Positions 21,201 to 33,389 of a stretch of 33,389 nt of DNA are shown piece after piece. The translations under genes were made by a program, and so were the position numbers. This stretch comes from Conidiobolus incongruus B7586 (taxonomy: Eukaryota > Entomophthoromycota > Entomophthoromycetes > Entomophthorales > Conidiobolaceae): the NCBI GenBank assembly GCA_000697335.1, contig JNEM01015603.1, positions 1 to 33,389 on the forward strand, given 5' to 3'. Within the stretch, counting starts at the first letter, position 1. Each line of letters begins with the position of its first letter. Under the pieces are notes generated by a model. That model did not search any database. It saw nothing but the letters and a program-made list of their open reading frames with translations, and was not told where the DNA came from.

Positions 21201-23310
21201 TATTACTGATAATATAAAATAAAAAAGTGAATTAATTGTTGAATTAGAACTATATTAAACATTTAATACTTTTGAACCGCTGTCTTAGAACGATACAAAA
21301 CATTCATGGCATAGAAATTCTATTGGAATCGAGATCCTGAATCTGAGTAAGGAACAATTATTATATACTTAAGCAACATCTACTATATCATTAAAAATTT
21401 ATATTGTATAACTATTATCTTATACATTAATGTAAAATTTTAATAATGATTAATATATTAATGAAATAATTGAGTATTAAAAATAAATAATATGAATTTA
21501 TGTGTGAATAATAAATATAAAATTTATAAATTTTTTTAATAATAAACAATATATTTTAAATTATATTTATTTTTATAATTAAATCAAAGTAAAATTGATT
21601 ATTAATGAATAAACCTTTATCATATTGAAATATTAAAAGATTGAATGAACTCAAGTAATTATTATTTACATTATTCAATAAGGCATATCCTTTTTACAAA
21701 ACTGATTGATAAATAAAATCAAATATTATCAAACAATGTATTAATCGAAATAGAGCATTAAATCAATGAAATATCTATGCTTTTAATGAATTATATTTCG
21801 CATAATTAAATAATAATATTATTGACATTATTGTTTATTTTAAAAAAAAATTTTTTTTCTTTTAGCATTTATGATTAAAGCATTGAATTAATTAAATTAT
21901 TAATAATATAATTTATTAAAGTTTAAAAGTTAGAAAATAAGTTAAGAGAATACTTTATATTTATTTATAATCAGATGATTTGTTTTAATTTATCTTGATT
22001 TTTTTTAAAAAAAATCATGTTTAGGGCTACAATAATAAATAATAATTTATAACTTCAATGACAGTTTTTTATTAATGGGAAATATTATATGAGATTACAG
22101 AGTACCAACAAGGCTATATCAAATATGATGTAATTGGCCTTCTTTAATTATCTTTGTAGTTTGACAAATATCTGTACTAGACAATAAGAGCATTATATTA
22201 ATTTGACATATTATTATGTATTTATTTTAATATTAATATATCTAAATATTGATCAGGAGTGAGATAGGGTTATGAAAATGTGAGTAAAATTAAATTATAA
22301 TATTCTTTATAAATAATTATAAATTTAGAATTTTATCCAATTAGAAGAACAAAGTAGTTTTAATTGATTTTAAATGAGCTAAATATAGATAATTAATGTT
22401 TGAATTGGAATAAATTTAGATATTAATTCATGTAACTTAATTCTATTAATGATTAGAAAATAATGACTTGCTATATTTGGCATTTAATTCATATTCTCCA
22501 CTTTTATATCTCTCCTCACAGCAAATTCAATTACAATTATTCAAATATTAAACTGATGATATCATCCCTCTTTCACCCTTAAAAACTAATAGGAATAATT
22601 AATAAATAGTGCAAGAACTAATTAAATTAACGAAATTAATCATTATAATACCTATCAATTAAACTAATAAAATCAATTATTAAACACTTTAAATAATGAC
22701 TAATTATTCAATTTAATTCAAGTTCCATTGTTATAAAATATTATTAATCTATTAATAGAATGGCAAATATTTTCAGTTGAATTTATGAGTAAAATATTTA
22801 TAATCTTCTCATTAAATTACCAAGAAACAAAGTGATCGAGTAGTCTTCCTTTCATATACTTTAATTGATTAATCAGCTACTTAGCATAATAAAGAATAAT
22901 GGATTCTCTCTAAAAAGTCCTGACAATCAGACAGATAATCTACTTATTCAATTTTGATTATCTGGGGGTTCATTGTCGTAATTTATCTGAAAAAGTTGTA
23001 AAATAGATGCAGTAGATGTAATATATCGGACTCTAAAAAACTGCATTAAATACTAAGTTCTAATTACTGGATATTAGAGACATAAGGCTATTCCAAGTAA
23101 TAGCTACTCCACTTGCAATTAATACATCCACGCATAGGATAAACATTGTCAAATAATCTGAAAATTATTGTAAAATATCACATAGAACTCAATATCAAAT
23201 TATCTTTATATTAAATGAATAATCATTTTATTTGAATATATATGATTATTAATTGTAAATTTAATCAAATATAACCAGCTCTCTTTATCATAAGAATTAA
23301 GAGAGAGAAT
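18260..23310. other. Long AT-rich gene desert
   Basis: About 5 kb without a supportable gene. Slightly GC-richer patches occur at about 21270-21350, 22080-22200, 22500-22600 and 22840-23150. Of these, 22555-22566 is a perfect 12-bp palindrome (GATGATATCATC), and 22932-22940 pairs with 22956-22964 (CAGATAATC/GATTATCTG). None could be assigned to a known RNA or protein. Confidence 0.5.
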
Positions 23311-23317
23311 TTACCAG

Positions 23318-23378
23318 CCTACTATTATTCTTCTGCTACTCAGTTAATTAGACTGAAGAAGAGACAGAAGTGAGTAGG
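23318..23378. other. Nested three-stem inverted repeat
   Basis: CCTACT (23318) pairs with AGTAGG (23373), CTTCTG (23330) with CAGAAG (23365), and CAGT (23341) with ACTG (23352). The three stems nest in order in 61 nt. The element lies 120-180 nt beyond the phosphatase stop codon, so it could be a 3' untranslated-region hairpin of that gene or a small independent RNA. Confidence 0.35.
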
Positions 23379-23497
23379 AAGAGTAGAAAAAATATTAATA
23401 TTTTGTTCGAGTCGTTATTAAATTAAAATATTAAATATTAGAGGATATTGGAGGTGTTAGGTATAAGATGGATGTTAAACAATATGAAGGAGATGGA

Positions 23498-24238
23498 CTA
23501 TATGGATTTCCTTGACTTTTCATACTCTTGAAGCTGAGCTAAAAGATTTAGATTGGGAGAAACAACATCGCTTCTGGACTTGACTAATTGGTAAGCTTCG
23601 GAGAAGGAGATATTTAATTGCTTCATAGCGTAACCCATGACCAAACTAGCGGATCTGGAAACACCGCACTGGCAATGAATTAAGACGGATTGACCCTTAG
23701 AGAGAGCGAGGTCGATAAAGCTAAAAGCTGAAGCGAAATATTCAAGGATATTGTCTTGGCTATGATCCCAATATAATTTTTTGATATAAATTTTTTTATG
23801 CTGGAAAGAGCTGCCCAATTGAATTTCTTTTAGAAACTGGCTGGTATTGGAATCAGAAACGACGGCATAGGAATGATGATAAATTGAATAATCTCCCAAA
23901 GGTGATTCGATTTCTTTGGCAACATTAAGTACAAACCCGATGTTGAGTTCAGTTAAGACTTTAACGTTGCTGGCATTACCAACATCTCCGAGGTACACTC
24001 CAGGAAGGATTTCGACAGGTTTTTCAGCATAAATTTTGCGTTGGGGTTGAAACCAATGAGGAAGGGAAGTGGCAGGAGAAGGTTGAGCCGCTTCAAGGGT
24101 AGCGACGCTAGTAGAAATTGATAATAAAGAGGAAGGAACATTGCCTCGTTTATTCCTTCTCTTTTGAAACAAGTTGGAAGAAGGAGAACAAGGTAAAAGA
24201 TGAATTGAAGATGTGGCGGAAGAAACAAGCATATTCAA
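23498..24238 (-). CDS. Dual-specificity protein phosphatase
   Basis: This single-exon gene encodes 246 residues with a C-terminal dual-specificity phosphatase domain (about residues 74-242). Such enzymes remove phosphate from both tyrosine and serine/threonine, often on MAP kinases. The signature HCQCGVSRSASLVMGYAM (188-205) contains nucleophile C189 and phosphate-binding R195 in the CX5R loop. D158 in YWDHSQDN is the likely general acid, and VEILPGVYLGDVGNAS (75-90) is the usual opening strand region. The N-terminal 60 residues are Ser/Leu/Pro-rich with a basic patch (QKRRNKR, 25-31) that might serve in kinase docking or nuclear entry. The HWFQPQ lead-in resembles fungal Msg5/CPP1-like enzymes, but substrate and pathway cannot be read from sequence. 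ATG at 24238 is chosen as the first in frame; a second ATG two codons later is also possible. All catalytic residues seem intact. Confidence 0.88.
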   Translation of the reverse strand: MNMLVSSATSSIHLLPCSPSSNLFQKRRNKRGNVPSSLLSISTSVATLEAAQPSPATSLPHWFQPQRKIYAEKPVEILPGVYLGDVGNASNVKVLTELNIGFVLNVAKEIESPLGDYSIYHHSYAVVSDSNTSQFLKEIQLGSSFQHKKIYIKKLYWDHSQDNILEYFASAFSFIDLALSKGQSVLIHCQCGVSRSASLVMGYAMKQLNISFSEAYQLVKSRSDVVSPNLNLLAQLQEYEKSRKSI

Positions 24239-24476
24239 TAAAGAAGGATTGGAATTAAAAAGTAAAAGGTATCGAAGGTATTAATTGTCAGTTGAATAAC
24301 AATAAATGTATATGTAGTTTTGATCAACAAAATTACACAGCTAAATAATCAATTCAACTCAAGGTAATGCGATATACTAACAAAACTGTTAAGCAATAAC
24401 GCTATGGAAGGAAAAATGAGAGGGAGGAAAATAGTAATTTTGAGTGGAATTAATCATTCATTAATCTTCAGCCTTT

Positions 24477-24486
24477 CTATTTATAT
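24477..24486 (-). promoter_or_regulatory. TATA-like element of the phosphatase gene
   Basis: ATATAAATAG on the minus strand lies about 239 nt before the phosphatase start codon, inside a GC-richer stretch. It is identical to the element before the antiporter gene (9219-9228). A 5' untranslated region of about 200 nt is implied. Confidence 0.5.
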
Positions 24487-25429
24487 CCCTAAGATTTCCT
24501 TAATTTATAATTAGTTATGAGGATTCCCAAATAGGATTTCATAAAGTGTAATTGGATAGCTCAAGATAGAGCCAATCATACGAATGGAATTAGAGTGAAC
24601 AATGTAAAATAATGATTGAATTATTAAAACCCATAAAATTCACCACAGAAAATTATTTTGGCATAATATTGAGTGATAAAAAGAATGAATTAATTGAAAT
24701 ACTTGCATTCCATTGGTAATCTTAGATGTTGACCCAATCACGATTTTTAGAATATATTAAATAATTTTATTGACTATAGATTTGTAGAAACTGTTTAAAT
24801 TTATCATAAATTTCATTGATTCAAACAGGTGATACATTACACAAAGTTCAAATGTCAAGAAATAGAAATAAAAATCAGAGTTTGAGGTTACTTTAATATT
24901 GCCACTTTGAAAACATCTTTAAAATTCATCGACAGTTTTTGTACTCCATTTGAATCAGCCTTCAGCTTGAACCTGTTTAAAGATTGAACGGATTACTATA
25001 GCGAAATATATTTCATTCAAGTACAAGCATCCAATCTTAATTTGAATTCATTTATAACTCAAATTTAACATTGGGAGAGATCAATATAAATTCCGATTTT
25101 ATTAATAAATTTGGGATGATTTATATTAATAAACCAGTATCATTAGATTTTGTTAATTTAGTTATCTCCCATTCCATTCATTATATATTATTAATTGATA
25201 TCTGTTTACATTTTTATTCCCAACATTCATTTTTTATCTTGATAAAATTCCAACTCTAATTTGTATTTTGCCTCAAATTTAATTTAATTCAGGAGAAATG
25301 TTCTAATATCAAAATGAAATTATATTCCATAATAATTTAATGACAGTTTGATTTTTTTATCAAATTATATCAGTATTATATAATTAATTATTAAAATTAA
25401 CAAGTATTTGATAACAATCAAAGTTCATT

Positions 25430-25600
25430 TCCGGATATTTTATTAAATAAAGTTTCAGCCGAACCCGTTTTAGGAAACGCGATAGTAAAAATAAATTTTT
25501 GATTTCTCCAGTTTTTGGCGACATAATTGATTGTGAGCATATTGTAACAGAATATTTTTAAGTGACTTAAAGTTTCATCAATTCCGGAATACGATTAGAT
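25430..25600. ncRNA. Candidate non-coding RNA or relic (GC-richer island)
   Basis: This stretch is visibly richer in G and C than its surroundings. It contains the tight hairpin CGTTT-TAGG-AAACG at 25466-25479 and CCGGA words near both ends. It has no open frame of note. No known RNA family was recognised, and it could be a decayed gene or repeat. Confidence 0.2.
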
Positions 25601-27352
25601 ATGGATGTATATTTTTATTCAATTTTCAAATATTCATAAAAAACTATTTGAAAATCTTTTAAAATTTAACTTGAATGATATTTCAATGGTGATTTATAAT
25701 AATGAAATAAATATATTGAAATAACAAATAAGAATATTTTATAGATCAAAATCCTAATTATAATAAATAAATAATTTTATAATATAGGTTTATAAAATTC
25801 ACTATGGTTACGCTATTTAATCACAAATATTATCATTACATCATTTCAATTAATGTATTTTACCAACAATTAATCATAATTTTAATAATAATTTTGCTAT
25901 ATTTAAACAAATATTGGGTATAAAATTAACCAAATTATAATAAATTAAATAATCAAAATTTTTATAATAAACTCTTAAATGATCCAGTATTAATAATATC
26001 TTAGTAAATTTTTATTAATAATAAAATCAGTTAAGTCTAAAATATCAATCAGCAAATCAATCAAATAATTAAAGAATTGAATGAATGAATCAATTAAACT
26101 TTAATAATTTGAATAATATTTAAATGATTCATATACTTTTCACATATTAAAATTTTATAAGAATTAAATTTAATGATACCTTATAAAAGGAATATAATAG
26201 TTAACAACATAATAAAATAGTTCATTTAATAATAGAATCATTATATTATTTTTTCTGTGTTGCTATTTAACTAAATATCATGTCATATTTATTCGAACTT
26301 AATGACATCATCGACTTGAAAAAATATAATTTCAATATTAAATGGTATTAGTAATATTATATTCTCTCTTAAAAAACAAAACTAATTACTAATTATGATT
26401 ATATGCTAAATGAATAGGTTTAATTTGAAGTTGGTAATATGATTTATAAGGAAGTTTTTTATTGAATTTTTTTTCAAGTTCTGTGTTATAAATCTTTGAT
26501 ATAATCAAAAAATAATTTGTGTTAATTTACAAACTGGATAATTATTCCCTAATTTGGAAAACTCCTATCTTAATAAAATATCATTTAACTGATTTTTTAA
26601 GATAAAATTATAGTAATCAATAATTATTACTATAATTATTTTATTTAATATATGTATAATTAATTATTAATAATTAACTTTTTCCTAATTTTAAGATTAA
26701 TAATTTAAAATTTAAAATTGAATTTTTGAATAGATTTAAAATTTTGATAAAAAATATATATACATATATATATTAATAACCTCAAATAAAATAAAATTCA
26801 GTTAATATGATTTTAATAGTTAAACAAAAAAATATAGAATCCTCAAAAAATGAAATATCATAATAAATATTTTGCAACTAGTCAGATTGCTGATTGATAA
26901 TTTGCCAATTTTCAATCTTTTAATGATGTTAATCTAATATAAGTTTTACTAGTGTAATAGTAATATAACATGAAATTTTTAATTGAATTCTGTTGAATAC
27001 AAATGGATTTTATTACTAAACATTAAATTTAGTATCAATATTCCTTTTAATAAATACTCATAATCTAAATTTAATGAACTATTTAATCACTGTTTCTAAG
27101 ACTATTTAGCTAATCATAAAATCCAAATAACATTCAAATATTCGAAATATATTGTTTAATGCATTTAATCATTCTTACTTTGATATACAACTGTTAGATA
27201 TACAACCAGTTTGTTTAAAGCAATGTGGCTTATTTTTATATAATCAATAATCTGAAATCCATATTTTGAATTTTTAACTTGTTGAATTGAGGTATTGAGG
27301 CATTTTTATGTTATTAAATGACCCGTATAATCTCTTTATTTTTTGTAATATT

Positions 27353-27376
27353 ATAATGTTATAATGTTATAATGTT
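27353..27376. repeat. 8-bp tandem repeat, three copies
   Basis: Three perfect consecutive copies of ATAATGTT in AT-rich DNA. Confidence 0.85.
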
Positions 27377-30085
27377 GCATTAATTTTAATTTTATTTTAA
27401 ATGCTATGTTAAATACAACTAGTATATGATTCTTATTTTAAGCAATTAGAACATTTATGCATATTTGGTAATTTATTGAGATTTTGATAATATTTATTTC
27501 GAATGTGAAATTCAAAATTTGGGAAAGTCAAATTATATCGTGATATTATTTACACAAAAACCAAAGGAGTAACAATAAATAAGTAAGTATTTAACATAAT
27601 CAAGGGTCTTTAATATTATAATATTGCAAATTTTAGCTATATCAATTTAATGAGTCATTCTGATTCCTTGATGTTTAATTAAATATAATTCTATATTCCA
27701 TAATTGGCTATTCATATTGAATATAATAAGATTGATAAAAATACTTTTTTGAAATGAGTATGAAACTTATATTCAACTATAATTTATATTTATCACTCTG
27801 ACAAATTACTATGTTTTTAAATATATATTTCATAATTTGTTTATATTTAATAATAGCATTGTATTTATATAATTTATATTTTTGATTATTAAAATTTTAT
27901 TTCAAATACACATATAAAGAGCTTTTTTATATTTTTTAACTAGTTATATGAAATCATAAAGGTATCAAAATAGATTATTAATAACAAAAACTATGTTTGA
28001 TGAGATCTACTAAAGATTTAAAAATAAATTGTTTGAGAGAATATAAAGGAGATAATTTTTCCTAATTAATGTTTTACCAGTGGGTGTCCGGACTGATTTC
28101 AAGATTGCAAAGAGAATCAATCAAACCGTACGGGTACAGTTCCGCCAACGATATAATTCAAGATACCCATTATATGTCTCGCGGTTCTTATATAAAATAC
28201 CATATTACTTATTATACATAATGGCGTTTTTGCAGCTATTTTACATCCAATTAATCAATATTCCGTGCATAATTTAAAAGTTCACAAAGAATATGTTAAA
28301 CTCATTTTTTATTAAAACCATCATAAATGCCTTCCATTTCACCATAAATAAACCGTAAATTAATTATTACTTTATAAAAATTTTCATTTATTATGAAAAT
28401 ACTGCTTATTATATCCATATTAGGAAATGATTATATTTTTATTTTACAAAATTATTATAGTTAATAAATGTATTTTTCCTTATTTGGAATATTATAAACA
28501 AATTTAATTTTAAGATTTAATTTTAAAACTTAAAAATTTATTAAAATAAATTATTTTAATAATTTTATTTCATTTTAAATAAATTTATTAAAATTTTAAT
28601 TATTTCAATTATAAAATATTCCAATAGCTTACATATGTAACTATATCAAACATTATTTTAGTAAAAAAATAACTTTCTTTGATAAATGATAGCCATTGGG
28701 AAAATTATTTATGACTGAGATATACTCAACTAACTCAAAAATTATTTAAATTCCAAATTGTATTATTGAGTACATAAAAAATATTTATCAATGCTATTAT
28801 TTAAGTAATTATTGCTTTATACAAATGAAATACTATATATTAATATCTTGTTTTGAATTATGAAAAAAATATATTGAACGATTGTAAAAACATTGATATC
28901 TATGCTATAATAGTTAAAAATTTAGCTTTCTAATCTTAATTATATGAACCTTAAAATTTATCTGTTATTAAAGTTATAATATAAGTCTCATATTCAAATA
29001 CATTTAAATATATATGATTTAGACGTGATAAAACGTTAATGATTTATTCAATATTGTTAAATAATTGGATATATTTAATGGTAAATGTCATTTAATTTTT
29101 TAGTTTATATGTTTGTACTAATTTCAGAATGGTTCTTTTTGAATATTGTTAGCTATTGATTAAGTGATGAGTGTTTTATTTTATTAAAAATGATGAAATA
29201 TTAAATAATGATTTGATTGATATAGATTTCAACTAAACATGTTTTATATAGTTTCTTATTTTTCATTTATTGCCTAAAATATGATATTAAATAAATATAA
29301 AATATATTTTCACCTAAATTTTAAAGCTACATATTAATCAAATAAAGGTTTAAGACAGAAATTTTTATGATTAATAACGATGAGAAGCTTGGCTAATTAT
29401 ATATCAAATATTTCAAACTAGGCTGATAATATAATCATGAAATTCTCCTACCAAGTAATATTAATAATTTGATAATAACTTCAATTCATTTAATATAATT
29501 TATTACTTAAAATTTACTAAACAATAGAATTCTCACTCTTAAAGAAGTAAAAAATAGATATAAAATTTAATAAGCACAATTTAATCAATTTAATCAATTT
29601 AATATTAAAAATTAATGAAATTAGTTCTGAATAAATTACAATATCTTAATTTTGATACAAATTCAATGTAATTAAATATAATTGATGAATAATAAATGAT
29701 ACTGTTAAATAATATAATTAATCAAAAATGAATATTAAGATCAAATAGTAATAGATAGTATCAACCTAAAATATATGAAATTAAACTAAATTATAGTTAT
29801 CTATTGATAGTAGTATAATGCCAACTAATTATTATAGTTTGATTAAAAATTATTTATTATTATATTATACTTAAGATAATATCATTCAAAAATTTATTAA
29901 TTTTAACAACTAAAAATTTTAATTAAACTATAAATAATAGTTATTAATGATCAAGTGATAGGTATCAAAAAACTAGTTACTATAATAACGATTATTATTT
30001 TTACATAAATTATTTAAATAATTTGATAAAACATTAAAAAAGTTAAATTATTTTCAACTGATATCATGTTCAATATTCAGGTTAA

Positions 30086-32514
<2,429 letters not shown>

Positions 32515-32554
32515 ATTTTTTGGTTAATATTATATAGAATTTTTTATCATTGTT

Positions 32555-32560
32555 AATAAA
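32555..32560 (+). terminator. Likely polyadenylation signal of PRP43
   Basis: AATAAA lies about 40 nt after the PRP43 stop codon, in the usual position. Confidence 0.45.
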
Positions 32561-32569
32561 TAGTCATAT

Positions 32570-33389
32570 TTACTAACTATTAATTAGTTTTTTAATTATC
32601 TTATTAAAATATTGTGTAAATTTATTTTGATAATAGAAAATAATTTCTTTATATATATTAAACTTAGATTTAATATATTGAATGATTTTTATTTTTATCA
32701 ATTGAATCTAATGTTTAAAATTATATGTATTAAGAAGATCACTAGTTCAAATATCATTAATTATATCATGATGTATTAGTTCAGAAAGAAAGAATGTTAA
32801 CTTTTTTGATTCTTAATTTTTTAAGCATATTGTTAATTTTGTAAAATTAATTATATATAAAATATATAACAGAATTAATATTTTTAAATATATATATATA
32901 TTCATTTATAATAATTTATTTATTAATATATTTTTAATTGAAAATATAAGGTTTTTTAATTATACTTATATTATGTAATAATCATCAAAAGTCTTTTATT
33001 TTAGTATCATTGAAAACTCAATCATAAACCTTTTAAAATCATTTAAAATTTGTGAACAGCTTATAAAAATAATGTTTTATTTAAAACTACTATTTATTAT
33101 TAGATTTATTAATTTAAAATTAAAAAAAAATATTTAAAACCTATTAAAATCAAAAATTAATTTTGATATATTAAAAAAATAAAAAATTTAACAAAAAATA
33201 TCTTTTTATTTAAATTAAATAATTATTTAAATAATTTATTATTAATTATATAAGTTTATTATATATATTAAAGTTTAATCTTTAATTAATTAATAAAAAT
33301 ATAAAATAAATACTTTATAATTTAACAAACACTTAAAAAGATTAAAATAGTTATAATTAAATAAAAATTTTAAAATATTTCAAATAAAA
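32570..33389. other. AT-rich DNA at the window end
   Basis: No gene is seen. From about 33060 to the end, CpA and TpG again look depleted (roughly 6 CpA+TpG against 12 ApC+GpT in 33061-33360 by hand count), like the block at 4.8-5.85 kb. The sample is small and the run continues past the window. Confidence 0.4.

Noticed and set aside
21270-21350. tRNA-like B-box (TCTCGATTCC on the minus strand) in a GC-richer patch
   Set aside because: The flanking bases do not form a T-stem, and no A-box or acceptor stem could be found.
24955-24990. GGTTCAAG word on the minus strand resembling a tRNA B-box
   Set aside because: Only three of five T-stem pairs would form, and no A-box lies upstream.
25071-25259. 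62-codon plus-strand frame
   Set aside because: It starts with TTG in AT-rich DNA, has no motif and no promoter or splice context.

Overview
The window looks like nuclear DNA of a very AT-rich fungus. The intergenic DNA is almost all A and T, while the genes are much richer in G and C. Genes have short spliceosomal introns (11 deduced, 49-104 nt, mostly GTAAGT...TTTAG), and the set includes a fungal-type Nha1/Sod2 cation antiporter, PEX11 and Prp43. The composition and intron style suggest an early-diverging (zygomycete- or chytrid-grade) lineage. PEX11 implies peroxisomes, which argues against the anaerobic gut fungi. I cannot name the species.

Layout, left to right: AT-rich DNA (1-2.8 kb); a PEX11-family gene (+, 2972-3748); about 3 kb of AT-rich DNA holding a roughly 1-kb block with a RIP-like dinucleotide bias (about 4.8-5.85 kb); an eight-exon Na+/H+ antiporter gene (-, 6970-9086) with a 14-nt micro-exon over its ion-binding motif; a GC-rich fossil that looks like a solo LTR (9761-10347); a four-exon ADAL-type N6-methyl-AMP deaminase gene (-, 11725-13016); a secreted Gly/Tyr-rich tandem-repeat protein gene (+, 16020-18101); about 5 kb of gene-poor DNA; a dual-specificity phosphatase gene (-, 23498-24238); about 6 kb of gene-poor DNA; and a two-exon Prp43/DHX15 DEAH-box helicase gene (+, 30230-32514).

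The genes do not form an obvious pathway. They are ordinary dispersed housekeeping genes plus one lineage-specific-looking secreted repeat protein, and neighbouring genes are 2-6 kb apart.

The most unusual observation concerns the repeat-protein gene. A perfect 20-nt sequence about 41-60 nt before its start codon recurs as its exact reverse complement 30-49 nt after its stop codon, so the transcript's two untranslated ends could pair. The 87-bp repeat array between them has six identical units and is bracketed by two related non-repeat modules. Other points worth a look are the RIP-like block, the micro-exon, a G12 tract just after the antiporter stop codon, and several compact GC-richer islands with hairpins in the AT-rich deserts that could be unannotated RNA genes.
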